A DNA stretch of 6,628 nt from JAJRXG01 sp047634015 (GTDB lineage: Bacteria > Bacteroidota > Bacteroidia > Chitinophagales > Saprospiraceae), in the NCBI GenBank assembly GCA_047634015.1, contig JBLIDB010000256.1:1-6628 (forward strand), read 5' to 3'. Position 1 is the stretch's first letter; each line of letters opens with the position of its first letter. Positions 1 to 5,890 of this stretch are shown piece by piece. Below the pieces are notes generated by a model. That model was not told the origin of the DNA, searched no databases, and worked only from the letters and a program-made list of their open reading frames with translations. Position numbers and translations under genes: made by a program.

Positions 1-556
1 CTTTTGGGTTTGGTTCAAGACCTTGCTCTTGCATCTTTGCTAAAACGAAATGATCCATCCCTTTTTTAGGCCAAGCATCTTCTGGAGAAGGAAGCTCCAA
101 TTGTTCAGGGGATAAAAAGGCCCAATGTTTTTTATATTCAGCTCCTTGTTCTATCCAGCGGGCGATAAGATCGATTTCACTTTGATCTAATGCCAGATTG
201 GATTCGGGAGGAGGCATTTTGAGATCAAGATCATCAGACGTTAATCGCTGATATAAATGCGATGCTGCAAGATCCCCGCTCACTACGACATAAGAGTTTG
301 GATCTTCTTCAAGAGCAGCATAGGCACCCTCAGGAGTATCAAGCCGCAGATTTGCTTCACGTTGATTGGCATCAGGGCCGTGGCATTTAAAACAACGATC
401 TGACAAAATCGGCCTAATATGAAAATTATAGTCGATTTTGCCGCTTTGCTGAGCAATAGCAGCAGATTTACTCTGACAAGAATAGGTGAATATACATGCA
501 AACATTGTGCACGCACACACAGTAAGTATAAGTAGAGAGCGATATGATGACAACAT
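1..556 (-). CDS. Planctomycete-type cytochrome c (PSCyt1) / DUF1549 lipoprotein, N-terminal part
   Basis: Partial gene, 185 codons visible, running off the left edge. The start is ATG at 556-554; no other ATG lies upstream in frame nearby, and there is no clear ribosome binding site. Residues 1-27 form a hydrophobic export signal ending in YSC (Cys27), so a lipoprotein is likely; Cys21 is an alternative. The PSCyt1 domain follows: IRPILSDRCFKCHGPD at 47-62 holds the CxxCH haem site (Cys55, Cys58, His59), ANLRLD lies at 68-73, and KMPPP at 113-117 offers Met114 as probable axial ligand. HWAFLSP at 144-150 and MDHFVLAKM at 167-175 mark the start of the PSCyt2/DUF1549 domain. Full-length family members usually continue with DUF1549 and DUF1553 and total about 700-1000 residues, so most of the protein lies outside the window. 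The family is common in Planctomycetes and Bacteroidota. Its substrate is not established and a redox role is inferred from the haem site. Confidence 0.9.
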   Translation of the reverse strand, partial: MLSSYRSLLILTVCACTMFACIFTYSCQSKSAAIAQQSGKIDYNFHIRPILSDRCFKCHGPDANQREANLRLDTPEGAYAALEEDPNSYVVVSGDLAASHLYQRLTSDDLDLKMPPPESNLALDQSEIDLIARWIEQGAEYKKHWAFLSPEQLELPSPEDAWPKKGMDHFVLAKMQEQGLEPNPK

Positions 557-939
557 ACCTACTAAGATATATAAAAATAAAGGGCCTTGACATACTTTAT
601 TCCGCTAATCGTCTCGAGATTTACAAGTTTGAAGATACAGCATACTTCTTAGCAGAGAAGTCGAAAACAAACTGAGTAATTTCCGCCACAGCATACATCA
701 AGATTACCTTCATTGGGTAATCATTTAGGCCAAGAGTTGGATTGACGCTAGTTCCTATTATTTCTAAAGTTCAGGGATCACAAGGACTTAATATCATTAC
801 TCTCATGTGTCCACAAAACCTCCGCAAAAGTGATCTTTATTTTCTAATCATCTTTAGATTAAATTCGTGTTTATAATTCTGCTTACGACTGCTAATTATA
901 TATATGATCTAATAGTAGAATTCTTTTTAGATTACACCT
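557..939. other. Divergent intergenic region, no gene supported
   Basis: This 383-bp stretch separates the minus-strand cytochrome from the plus-strand AHSA1 gene and should hold both promoters. I found no convincing Bacteroidota promoter (TTTG with TAnnTTTG at normal spacing) on either strand. A TTGACA occurs at 587-592 but has no -10 box at the right distance. TTTAGATTA occurs twice in the last 100 bases. A 49-codon open frame without a start near its beginning lies on the minus strand at 770-621, and a 42-codon ORF on the plus strand at 547-675. Neither has a recognisable product or a ribosome binding site. Confidence 0.6.
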
Positions 940-1371
940 ATGAAAGTGACAGATGATCCAATAGTTCTGCAACGAAATTACCCCATACCAATAGCTGAGG
1001 TCTGGGAGACTATCTCCTCTTTACAAAAGATGCACGAATGGTACTTTACTGAGATTCCTGCCTTTGAAGCAAAAGTAGGGTTCAAGACCCAGTTTAATAT
1101 TGAAGCACCCAGCCAAGACTTCTTTCATCAATGGGAGGTTATTGAAGTGGAAGAAGGGGTAAAGCTGGTCTACAAATGGACTTTTGAGAATATCCCTGGA
1201 GCATCTACAACTACTTGGGAATTAATGGAAGTTTTAGAAGGCACTCAGCTTACGCTTACGAATCATGTGCTTGAAGATTTTCCTGATGAGATCCCAGAGT
1301 TCACAATAGATAGCTGTAAGGGAGGTTGGGACTACTTTTTAAATGAAAGGCTTGCAGATTACTTAAAGTGA
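940..1371 (+). CDS. SRPBCC-fold protein of the AHSA1 (Hsp90 ATPase activator-like) family
   Basis: A complete 143-residue cytoplasmic protein with no signal peptide or membrane segment. ATG 940 is the first start after an in-frame TAG at 928-930; there is no Shine-Dalgarno sequence. The N-terminal pattern NYPIPIAEVWETISS (13-27), followed by a short helix and HEWYF, is typical of the first strand and helices of START/SRPBCC domains. The middle section with HQWEVIEVEEGVKLVYKW, then TTTWELMEV and GTQLTLTNH, gives the alternating strands of the AHSA1 beta sheet. The end GGWDYFLNERLADYL is the long C-terminal helix that closes the ligand cavity. Length matches the family (about 140-160 residues). 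Bacterial members are mostly uncharacterised small-ligand-binding proteins; the Hsp90 name comes from eukaryotic Aha1 and is not evidence of chaperone work here. It stands alone, with the relic gene downstream on the same strand. Confidence 0.85.
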   Translation: MKVTDDPIVLQRNYPIPIAEVWETISSLQKMHEWYFTEIPAFEAKVGFKTQFNIEAPSQDFFHQWEVIEVEEGVKLVYKWTFENIPGASTTTWELMEVLEGTQLTLTNHVLEDFPDEIPEFTIDSCKGGWDYFLNERLADYLK

Positions 1372-1421
1372 ATAATGAATATGGTATCGATTGTTCCTTT
1401 TAGGTCTTAAGATATTACTAC

Positions 1422-1436
1422 GAGGAATAGCTCTTG
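1422..1436 (+). promoter_or_regulatory. Ribosome binding site and TTG start of the propeller relic
   Basis: GAGGA at 1422-1426 lies 7 bases before a TTG at 1434-1436. The TTG opens a frame whose first residues look like a signal peptide (ISFIIHFFLSYSA). This suggests the original start of the decayed gene is still present. The codon may once have been ATG. Confidence 0.4.
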
Positions 1437-1440
1437 ATTT

Positions 1441-1585
1441 CTTTCATCATTCATTTTTTCCTAAGCTATAGCGCTGAGCTTCCCGAAATCAATTATCCAA
1501 ATATGGGATTTGAAGGTGAGGCAAATACGGATAAAGTACTTTTTTATAACCCCATTGGGCATAACGAGATATACCTATTAGAAAA
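1441..1585 (+). repeat. 145-bp tandem duplication, copy 1
   Basis: First copy of a direct tandem repeat with period 145. It covers the signal-peptide region and the first blade of the relic gene, starting 7 bases after the first base of the TTG start codon. It differs from copy 2 at one position (C at 1484, G at 1629), so 144 of 145 bases agree. It is immediately adjacent to copy 2, with no spacer. Confidence 0.95.
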
Positions 1586-1730
1586 CTTTCATCATTCATT
1601 TTTTCCTAAGCTATAGCGCTGAGCTTCCGGAAATCAATTATCCAAATATGGGATTTGAAGGTGAGGCAAATACGGATAAAGTACTTTTTTATAACCCCAT
1701 TGGGCATAACGAGATATACCTATTAGAAAA
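1586..1730 (+). repeat. 145-bp tandem duplication, copy 2
   Basis: Second copy, continuous with the rest of the relic gene at its right end (the reading continues through LLENSEERK). Because 145 is not divisible by 3, this copy is read in the next frame and the gene cannot be translated through. The flanks show no microhomology at the junctions: bases before the two copies are ATTT and AAAA, and bases after them are CTTTC and TTCAG. Confidence 0.95.
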
Positions 1731-2167
1731 TTCAGAAGAACGGAAGATCTTAAGTGATCCGGGATATAATTTTTGGTAGGCAAAGGTGCATCCAAATAAA
1801 TCGAAATTTCTTATTTATCGAACTCCAGTAAACTCTGAAAAGAAGGATTAAGCCATTATGGAAAAACGGAATTACTTGTGGCCAACATCGACGGCTCGAA
1901 TCCGCAAGTGACTATTGATATTTCGGACTATGGATGGAATGCTCAAGGTGTCTTAAGATGGAACGTATGTAGTTTTTCATAGCCTGGATTTGTTTACATC
2001 TCCTTTTAGATTAAAATCATTCATGTGGCATCTGGAGGCCTGAATACATTCTTAGCTTCTTCTGATAAATCTCATTGTTACTATCATCCTGAGACTTTTT
2101 TTAGAAAAAGTAAACTATTAATTACTATATAGGCGATTCATTAGCAAAGTGTCATAAAGTTCATAGT

Positions 2168-2998
2168 ATGAAAACAATCAAATATTTACTTTTCAAAGTT
2201 TTACTATTGTTCGTACTAGCGAGTTTTGTGATGTGCGGAAAATCAAAAATAGATAAAACGAAAACTTTGGATACGGTTCTATGGAATGGTAAAAAAAGTG
2301 CCATCGCATTAACATACGATGATGGACTCCACGTCCACTTGGATAATGTCAGACCGATTTTAGATACACATAATTTAAAAGCTACATTCTATGTGCACAC
2401 GAACTCTGATAGTTTCCAAAAAAGAGCATCAGAATGGAAGGCACTTGCAGCTCATGGTCACGAATTAGGAAATCATACGGTCTTTCATCCTTGTGCTGGA
2501 AAGTCAAAAGGAAGAGAGTGGGTATCGGCCGAAAGAGATTTAGACAACTATTCTAAAGAAGAAATTATAAAAGAGATTGCGAATGCAAGTGCGGTACTTA
2601 GTGAGATCGATGGAAAGTTAGAAAGGACATTCGCTTATACTTGTGGCGATACAAGTGTGTTGGATACTTCATTTGTAGAAGAAATAAAAGCGTTGTTTAC
2701 CGCGGCAAGAGGTGTGAATAGAGATTTTGATGACTTGGGTTCCTTGGACCTTTATCATCTGAACACACATTCTATGGCAGGGCACGATGCCAATCATATG
2801 AAGACCTTAGTGGATGAGGCTATCGAGCAAGGCAGTTTGTTAGTCTTCTTGTTCCATGGAGTGGGGGGCGAACATGACCTTACTGTAGAGAAAGAAGATC
2901 ATGATGAACTGGTCAGATACATCAAGCAAAAAGAAGGAGAAATTTGGGTGTCTTCTATGGTTGATATTGCTGCATTTATAAAAGAGACGAATCGTTAA
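2168..2998 (+). CDS. Exported polysaccharide deacetylase (NodB homology, carbohydrate esterase 4)
   Basis: A complete 276-residue protein. Residues 1-23 are a Lys-rich start plus a hydrophobic stretch ending FVMCGKS. Cys23 could be a lipoprotein cysteine, but Met at -1 is unusual, so ordinary export or membrane anchoring is possible. The NodB domain spans about 42-272. Motif 1 is ALTYDDG (47-53) with Asp51 as expected catalytic base and Asp52 as metal ligand. Motif 2 is HELGNHTVFHP (98-108) with metal ligands His103 and His107. Motif 3 is the variant RTFAYTCGD (153-161), where many members have a Pro in place of Thr158. The last motif is LLVFLFHGVGG (224-234) with His230. The family hydrolyses N- or O-acetyl groups of chitin, peptidoglycan, xylan or exopolysaccharide with a divalent metal; the substrate here is unknown. 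There is no ribosome binding site. The gene has its own 124-bp upstream gap after the relic and is convergent with the DUF5916 gene. Confidence 0.9.
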   Translation: MKTIKYLLFKVLLLFVLASFVMCGKSKIDKTKTLDTVLWNGKKSAIALTYDDGLHVHLDNVRPILDTHNLKATFYVHTNSDSFQKRASEWKALAAHGHELGNHTVFHPCAGKSKGREWVSAERDLDNYSKEEIIKEIANASAVLSEIDGKLERTFAYTCGDTSVLDTSFVEEIKALFTAARGVNRDFDDLGSLDLYHLNTHSMAGHDANHMKTLVDEAIEQGSLLVFLFHGVGGEHDLTVEKEDHDELVRYIKQKEGEIWVSSMVDIAAFIKETNR

Positions 2999-3002
2999 TG
3001 AT

Positions 3003-3024
3003 GATGCTGAAGGCATCTTATTTT
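3003..3024 (+). terminator. Possible rho-independent terminator after the deacetylase gene
   Basis: GATGC at 3003-3007 pairs with GCATC at 3013-3017, with T3008 and G3012 able to add a wobble pair around a short GAA loop. TTATTTT follows at 3018-3024. It begins 5 bases past the stop codon. The stem is short, so this is a weak call. The gap between the two convergent genes is only 38 bp, so it is the only obvious candidate there. Confidence 0.4.
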
Positions 3025-3036
3025 CCTATGATATGA

Positions 3037-5244
3037 TTATAACCTAAATGTATAAGAATACTTTATTTGTATCGATCGCTGATTAAACGTTGGTATTGTA
3101 GGCGTCTCTCGAAATCTATCACTATTTATATCGTCATTGTAAACGATATATAAGTCGTTGCCTTCAGAAGGATTATACCGAAGTCTAACATTACCAACAA
3201 ATGACTTACTCTGGTTATTATACTGTACTAAGGTTGCGAGTGATAACTTAGTATCAAACATGAATAATGACTTAAGCCGCATCAAATGAAAATTCAAGAC
3301 TTCATTTCTTATATCAAATGAAGCACGATTGTATTCATAGGTAGCAGACAATTCAACAGACGAGGAAAGATTGTAGACTGGGGAGAAGGCCAGGCCAATG
3401 CGCGAACCATCATAGAATGCACCAGAATTAATCTCTCCCATCCAGGAGAAGGAACCCGTCTGTGGAGAAGCGATCTCAGCGTTATAGCCTACAAATTTAT
3501 ACTCACCAATAGGAATAATCACATCATCTGATAATTCAAAATCTTCTATCAGATTTTCTATTTGTGGACGTGCTTGTATTTCAAATTTCCAACCCCGTTT
3601 TAATTGCAATTCCCAGCCTGCTCTCCAACTTAAGGATTCTAATTTACCGGTGGTGTTACTCCAATGCGCGGATCCGCCAGATTGAATACCGTGATAGAAT
3701 ATTTTAGATTCTTGATCTTGAAACCAATTATAAGCAGTCCGATTCCCGATTCTTCTATAGTCATCTCTTACTTCGAAGCCCATAGCAGGGATAAAGTCCT
3801 TTCCCGACAATGACAGACTCGTTCCATGACTGAACCCACGTACTCGCCGTGTACTGAAGCTGATCCAATATTTAGAAGCATCGTGACGAAACATTCTGTT
3901 TTCGATGTCGCTATCCATAGTTTGTGCATAACGCATAGTCAGCCGATGCTCATCAAATACTTCAATATTAGCATCTACGCCATAGTTGAAATTATAATCA
4001 CCATCGAAATCATCACGATGGGTAATCATCATTCCTATATCTGAACGTTCATTGATGATATCTCGCTTAGCGCGAAATACAGATAGATTTTCTCCATTGA
4101 ATTCCTTCTGATTGGCGGTTTGCATACTCAACAAGCCGATATCCCAATCACCCGTGCGTCCTACAACTCGAGCGCCTCCGATAATCCGTTGTATTTCGTT
4201 ATCTTGGATTCCTATTCGGCGACTATAAAACAGTTGGTCCGACCTTCCGAATCCAAAGTTGAATATTCCCGCGCGCTCTTGAAAGAAAAGTCGCTTCTCA
4301 GGAAAGAAGAGGCTAAAGCGTGTTAGATTAACCTGTTGATCATCAGCCTCTACTTGAGCGAAATCTGTATTTACACTAAGATCAAGGGTCCAACTTCTGC
4401 TCAGCCCCAATTTTACATCACCGCCTATTTGGCGTATTGTATTCTTTTCATTTATATACGCTGTTTCATCATCATTCAGGGTGTTAACATTCGAGAAGCC
4501 ACCAAGTGCGTATGGAGTAATATAAAAAGGGCGTTTCCGTTTAACTCCTTTAAATAAGATATCTTGGGCCATAGAAGGTCGAAAGGCACTAAAATCTCCA
4601 AATTCAGGAGGTATTAGTGGATACATATCAAGTTCATTATTTCGTGGGATATAGCGCCAAGTAGTCATACCCATCGTTACATCACCATTAATATCTTCAA
4701 ACCCCAAACTTGTAAAAGGAACGCGGATTTCGGAAAACCAGCCTTCATCAGAACGTTGCACCTTCACATCCCAGAATGCATTCCAACTTATATTTAAAGG
4801 ACTATTGCTTATCCCATCTCCTGATACAGCGCAGTCCCATCTTATACCGGTAGGTGTAGTGAAAAATGCTAGCGCATTTTCATTATCATTATAAGTATCC
4901 AATACAAATCCAAAGAATTCTGTAGCCCCAGAGAGGGCATCTCGCTTTTTCGTATTGGCCATGATTAGCTCTGGGTGGTCATCATAGAGACGTCCAGATA
5001 GATAGATATAATCTTCATCATAAGCAATCCGAACCTCTGATAGCTGGGTTGGTGCACTGCCCATACTTGGTAAATGCATCTGGAGATTCAAGATCGGTAC
5101 ATCTTGCCATTCATCATCTTCTACCCATCCATCAAAATTGATGGGCTGTGTAAGCTGATGTGCCTGATATACATCATCCGAAGCTTTGGGCGACGAAGGA
5201 AATAGGTGTAAGCCTAATAGAGTAATTAATAGAATAGATTTCAT
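3037..5244 (-). CDS. CBM9-like / DUF5916 outer-membrane beta-barrel protein
   Basis: A complete 735-residue protein. Start ATG 5244-5242 opens a signal peptide (MKSILLITLLGLHLFPSS, likely cleaved after PKA at 19-21). The N-terminal third, about 28-230, resembles the CBM9-like domain of this family: INFDGWVEDDEWQDVP, then VRIAYDEDYIYLSGRLYDD, then WNAFWDVKVQRSDEGWFSEI and RVPFTSLGF, typical of a beta sandwich. The rest is the DUF5916 region: repeated amphipathic strands with aromatic girdles such as RSWTLDLSVNTDFAQVEADD and LFFPEKRLFFQE, ending KYSYTFRL, a plausible outer-membrane insertion signal although the last residue is Leu, not Phe. Length is typical of the family (about 700-850). DUF5916 proteins are frequent in Bacteroidota and have no settled function; carbohydrate binding or transport at the outer membrane is inferred only from the CBM9-like part. 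No ribosome binding site is seen. An intron sits 102 bp upstream on the other strand. Confidence 0.9.
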   Translation of the reverse strand: MKSILLITLLGLHLFPSSPKASDDVYQAHQLTQPINFDGWVEDDEWQDVPILNLQMHLPSMGSAPTQLSEVRIAYDEDYIYLSGRLYDDHPELIMANTKKRDALSGATEFFGFVLDTYNDNENALAFFTTPTGIRWDCAVSGDGISNSPLNISWNAFWDVKVQRSDEGWFSEIRVPFTSLGFEDINGDVTMGMTTWRYIPRNNELDMYPLIPPEFGDFSAFRPSMAQDILFKGVKRKRPFYITPYALGGFSNVNTLNDDETAYINEKNTIRQIGGDVKLGLSRSWTLDLSVNTDFAQVEADDQQVNLTRFSLFFPEKRLFFQERAGIFNFGFGRSDQLFYSRRIGIQDNEIQRIIGGARVVGRTGDWDIGLLSMQTANQKEFNGENLSVFRAKRDIINERSDIGMMITHRDDFDGDYNFNYGVDANIEVFDEHRLTMRYAQTMDSDIENRMFRHDASKYWISFSTRRVRGFSHGTSLSLSGKDFIPAMGFEVRDDYRRIGNRTAYNWFQDQESKIFYHGIQSGGSAHWSNTTGKLESLSWRAGWELQLKRGWKFEIQARPQIENLIEDFELSDDVIIPIGEYKFVGYNAEIASPQTGSFSWMGEINSGAFYDGSRIGLAFSPVYNLSSSVELSATYEYNRASFDIRNEVLNFHLMRLKSLFMFDTKLSLATLVQYNNQSKSFVGNVRLRYNPSEGNDLYIVYNDDINSDRFRETPTIPTFNQRSIQIKYSYTFRL

Positions 5245-5346
5245 ACAAAGAGACTAAGATAGGGAAAGGAGAGTGATATAGATAGGTTTGGACTTTATGA
5301 AAGGTCGAGGTTCGATAATTTGAAGGGCATAGACCTACTATTCTTA
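5245..5346. promoter_or_regulatory. Upstream region of the DUF5916 gene, cut short by an intron insertion
   Basis: This 102-bp stretch lies between the DUF5916 start and the first base of the group II intron. It must contain the promoter for the gene unless transcription starts inside the intron DNA. I could not identify a convincing Bacteroidota -7/-33 pair on the minus strand. On the plus strand it forms the visible 5' exon flank of the intron; no coding sequence is recognisable in it. Confidence 0.4.
5332..5346 (+). other. Candidate intron-binding sites in the 5' exon (IBS2 and IBS1)
   Basis: The 15 bases before the proposed splice junction hold GACCTAC (5332-5338) as candidate IBS2 and TTCTTA (5341-5346) as candidate IBS1. 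GACCTAC is fully complementary to GTAGGTC inside the intron (5403-5409). TTCTTA can pair with TAGGAA at 5486-5491 using one G-U pair. Spacing of IBS1 at -1 to -6 and IBS2 further upstream fits group II introns generally. IBS1 is the weaker of the two. Confidence 0.4.
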
Positions 5347-5397
5347 GTGTGCCAAGAATCAACCATGGCAATAAAAGGTTGAATGCTGTAATTAAGA

Positions 5398-5414
5398 TGA
5401 TGGTAGGTCCATCA
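5398..5414 (+). other. Candidate EBS2 hairpin of the intron
   Basis: TGATGG (5398-5403) pairs with CCATCA (5409-5414), leaving the loop TAGGT (5404-5408) exposed. The loop is complementary to ACCTA in the 5' exon (5333-5337), and pairing extends to 7 bases if the closing stem pairs open. This is the behaviour expected of an exon-binding site, but at about 58 bases into the intron it is earlier than EBS2 usually lies, so the assignment is tentative. Confidence 0.35.
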
Positions 5415-5610
5415 GAGTCGTTGTATAGGGGATGGCTCTAAACCGCCTAAAGGTGCTTTGATTAATAGTCCTGGTACTGAGCGTTTAGGAAAAGGTACTC
5501 TGTGAGATTATCAGGTTTGAATAAAGGAGTTGAACGAAAGTGAACCACTGAGGAGGTGTCGAGAAGTAGGAACCTTCAGTCAAAAGCTACGAAGTATGAT
5601 ACGGAGTGAA

Positions 5611-5635
5611 AATTAATGTTTGCGAAACATTAATT
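5611..5635 (+). other. Perfect 11-bp hairpin inside the intron RNA
   Basis: AATTAATGTTT (5611-5621) is the exact reverse complement of AAACATTAATT (5625-5635), with a 3-base GCG between them (the innermost pairs may open to a larger loop). It is probably a peripheral stem of the ribozyme's domain I rather than a terminator, as no U-run follows. Confidence 0.7.
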
Positions 5636-5890
5636 ACAGAAGCAACCTATATACTTACTGTAAGGCTGGCGTCATTCAGGTGGCAAGAACTTTATTCAGG
5701 CTTATTTACGGAACTTGGGAAGCTACATATAGATGCAAAAGGGAAATGTGCGATAAGATCAACTTAAAGACAGAATACGGATGATGTATGCAGTGGCAGA
5801 TTAACCCGTAGTAGTGATGAAGGTTCTGTAATAGAATTGGAGCAAAGGGGTTAAGTTGTACCGTTTTATTTTATTAACCAACTCAATTAA

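Larger units (their letters stand above)
1434..2110 (+). pseudogene. Decayed TolB/PD40-type beta-propeller gene
   Basis: Protein fragments in shifting frames add up to one exported propeller-like protein. After the signal-like start come LPEINYPNMGFEGEANTD and NPIGHNEIYLLENSEERK, then LSDPGYNFW and KSKFLIYRTP, in the style of TolB/PD40 blades (NxEIYxM...LTxDPGYDxWP...IxFxRT). Then, in another frame, YGKTELLVANIDGSNPQVT and DYGWNAQGVLRW, and in a third DGTYVVFHS, matching the usual SPDGxYIVF. A weaker continuation, VASGGLNTFLASSDK and YYHPETF, lies at about 2025-2109. Lesions: the 145-bp duplication (not a multiple of 3), which ends the first frame at TAG 1614-1616; TAG at 1777-1779 after FW; a frameshift in the A-rich run around 1837-1845; and a frameshift at about 1945-1957. 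The joins are my reconstruction. Without the duplication the relic is about 530 bp, short for a TolB-like protein, so it is probably also truncated. The right boundary is uncertain. Confidence 0.7.
5347..5890 (+). ncRNA. Group II intron ribozyme, 5' domains (I to about III)
   Basis: This is the catalytic RNA upstream of the maturase frame. Visible landmarks are GTGTG at the 5' end; hairpin TGATGG/CCATCA (5398-5403 with 5409-5414); a hairpin made by CGCC/GGTG around a TAAA loop near 5445; an ACGAAAGT element (5534-5541) whose GAAA loop (5536-5539) has the form of the GNRA tetraloops used in tertiary contacts; an 11-bp hairpin at 5611-5635; and AACCCGTAGTAGTGATGAAGG around 5804-5824, a stretch I recognise as common just before the ORF in many bacterial group II introns. 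Together with splicing, this RNA and the maturase would carry out retrohoming. The boundaries of domains I-III were not modelled. Confidence 0.8.

Noticed and set aside
283..516. 77-codon ORF on the minus strand
   Set aside because: It is an alternative frame inside the cytochrome gene, whose own frame carries the CxxCH and KMPPP motifs.
547..675. 42-codon plus-strand ORF overlapping the start of the cytochrome gene
   Set aside because: No ribosome binding site, no recognised motif, and it overlaps a clear gene on the other strand.
1434..1616. 60-residue small secreted protein
   Set aside because: It is the truncated head of the propeller relic; its last residues (FHHSFFPKL) come only from reading the second repeat copy out of frame.
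2095..2110. CTTTTT-TTAG-AAAAAG hairpin before the deacetylase gene
   Set aside because: The stem is almost all A-T, no T-run follows, and it overlaps the tail of the propeller relic; too weak to call a terminator.
3826..4557. Three plus-strand ORFs of 68-73 codons (3826-4044, 4120-4326, 4336-4557)
   Set aside because: All lie antisense inside the DUF5916 gene and show no recognisable protein features; they are shadows of that gene.
5340..5359. Inverted repeat ATTCTT / AAGAAT with an 8-base spacer, looking like an operator
   Set aside because: The spacer contains the exon-intron junction, so the two halves come from different sources; it is most likely chance.
5174..5371. 65-codon minus-strand ORF crossing the DUF5916 start and the intron junction
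   Set aside because: It overlaps the signal-peptide region in another frame and would read across the intron boundary; no motif supports it.
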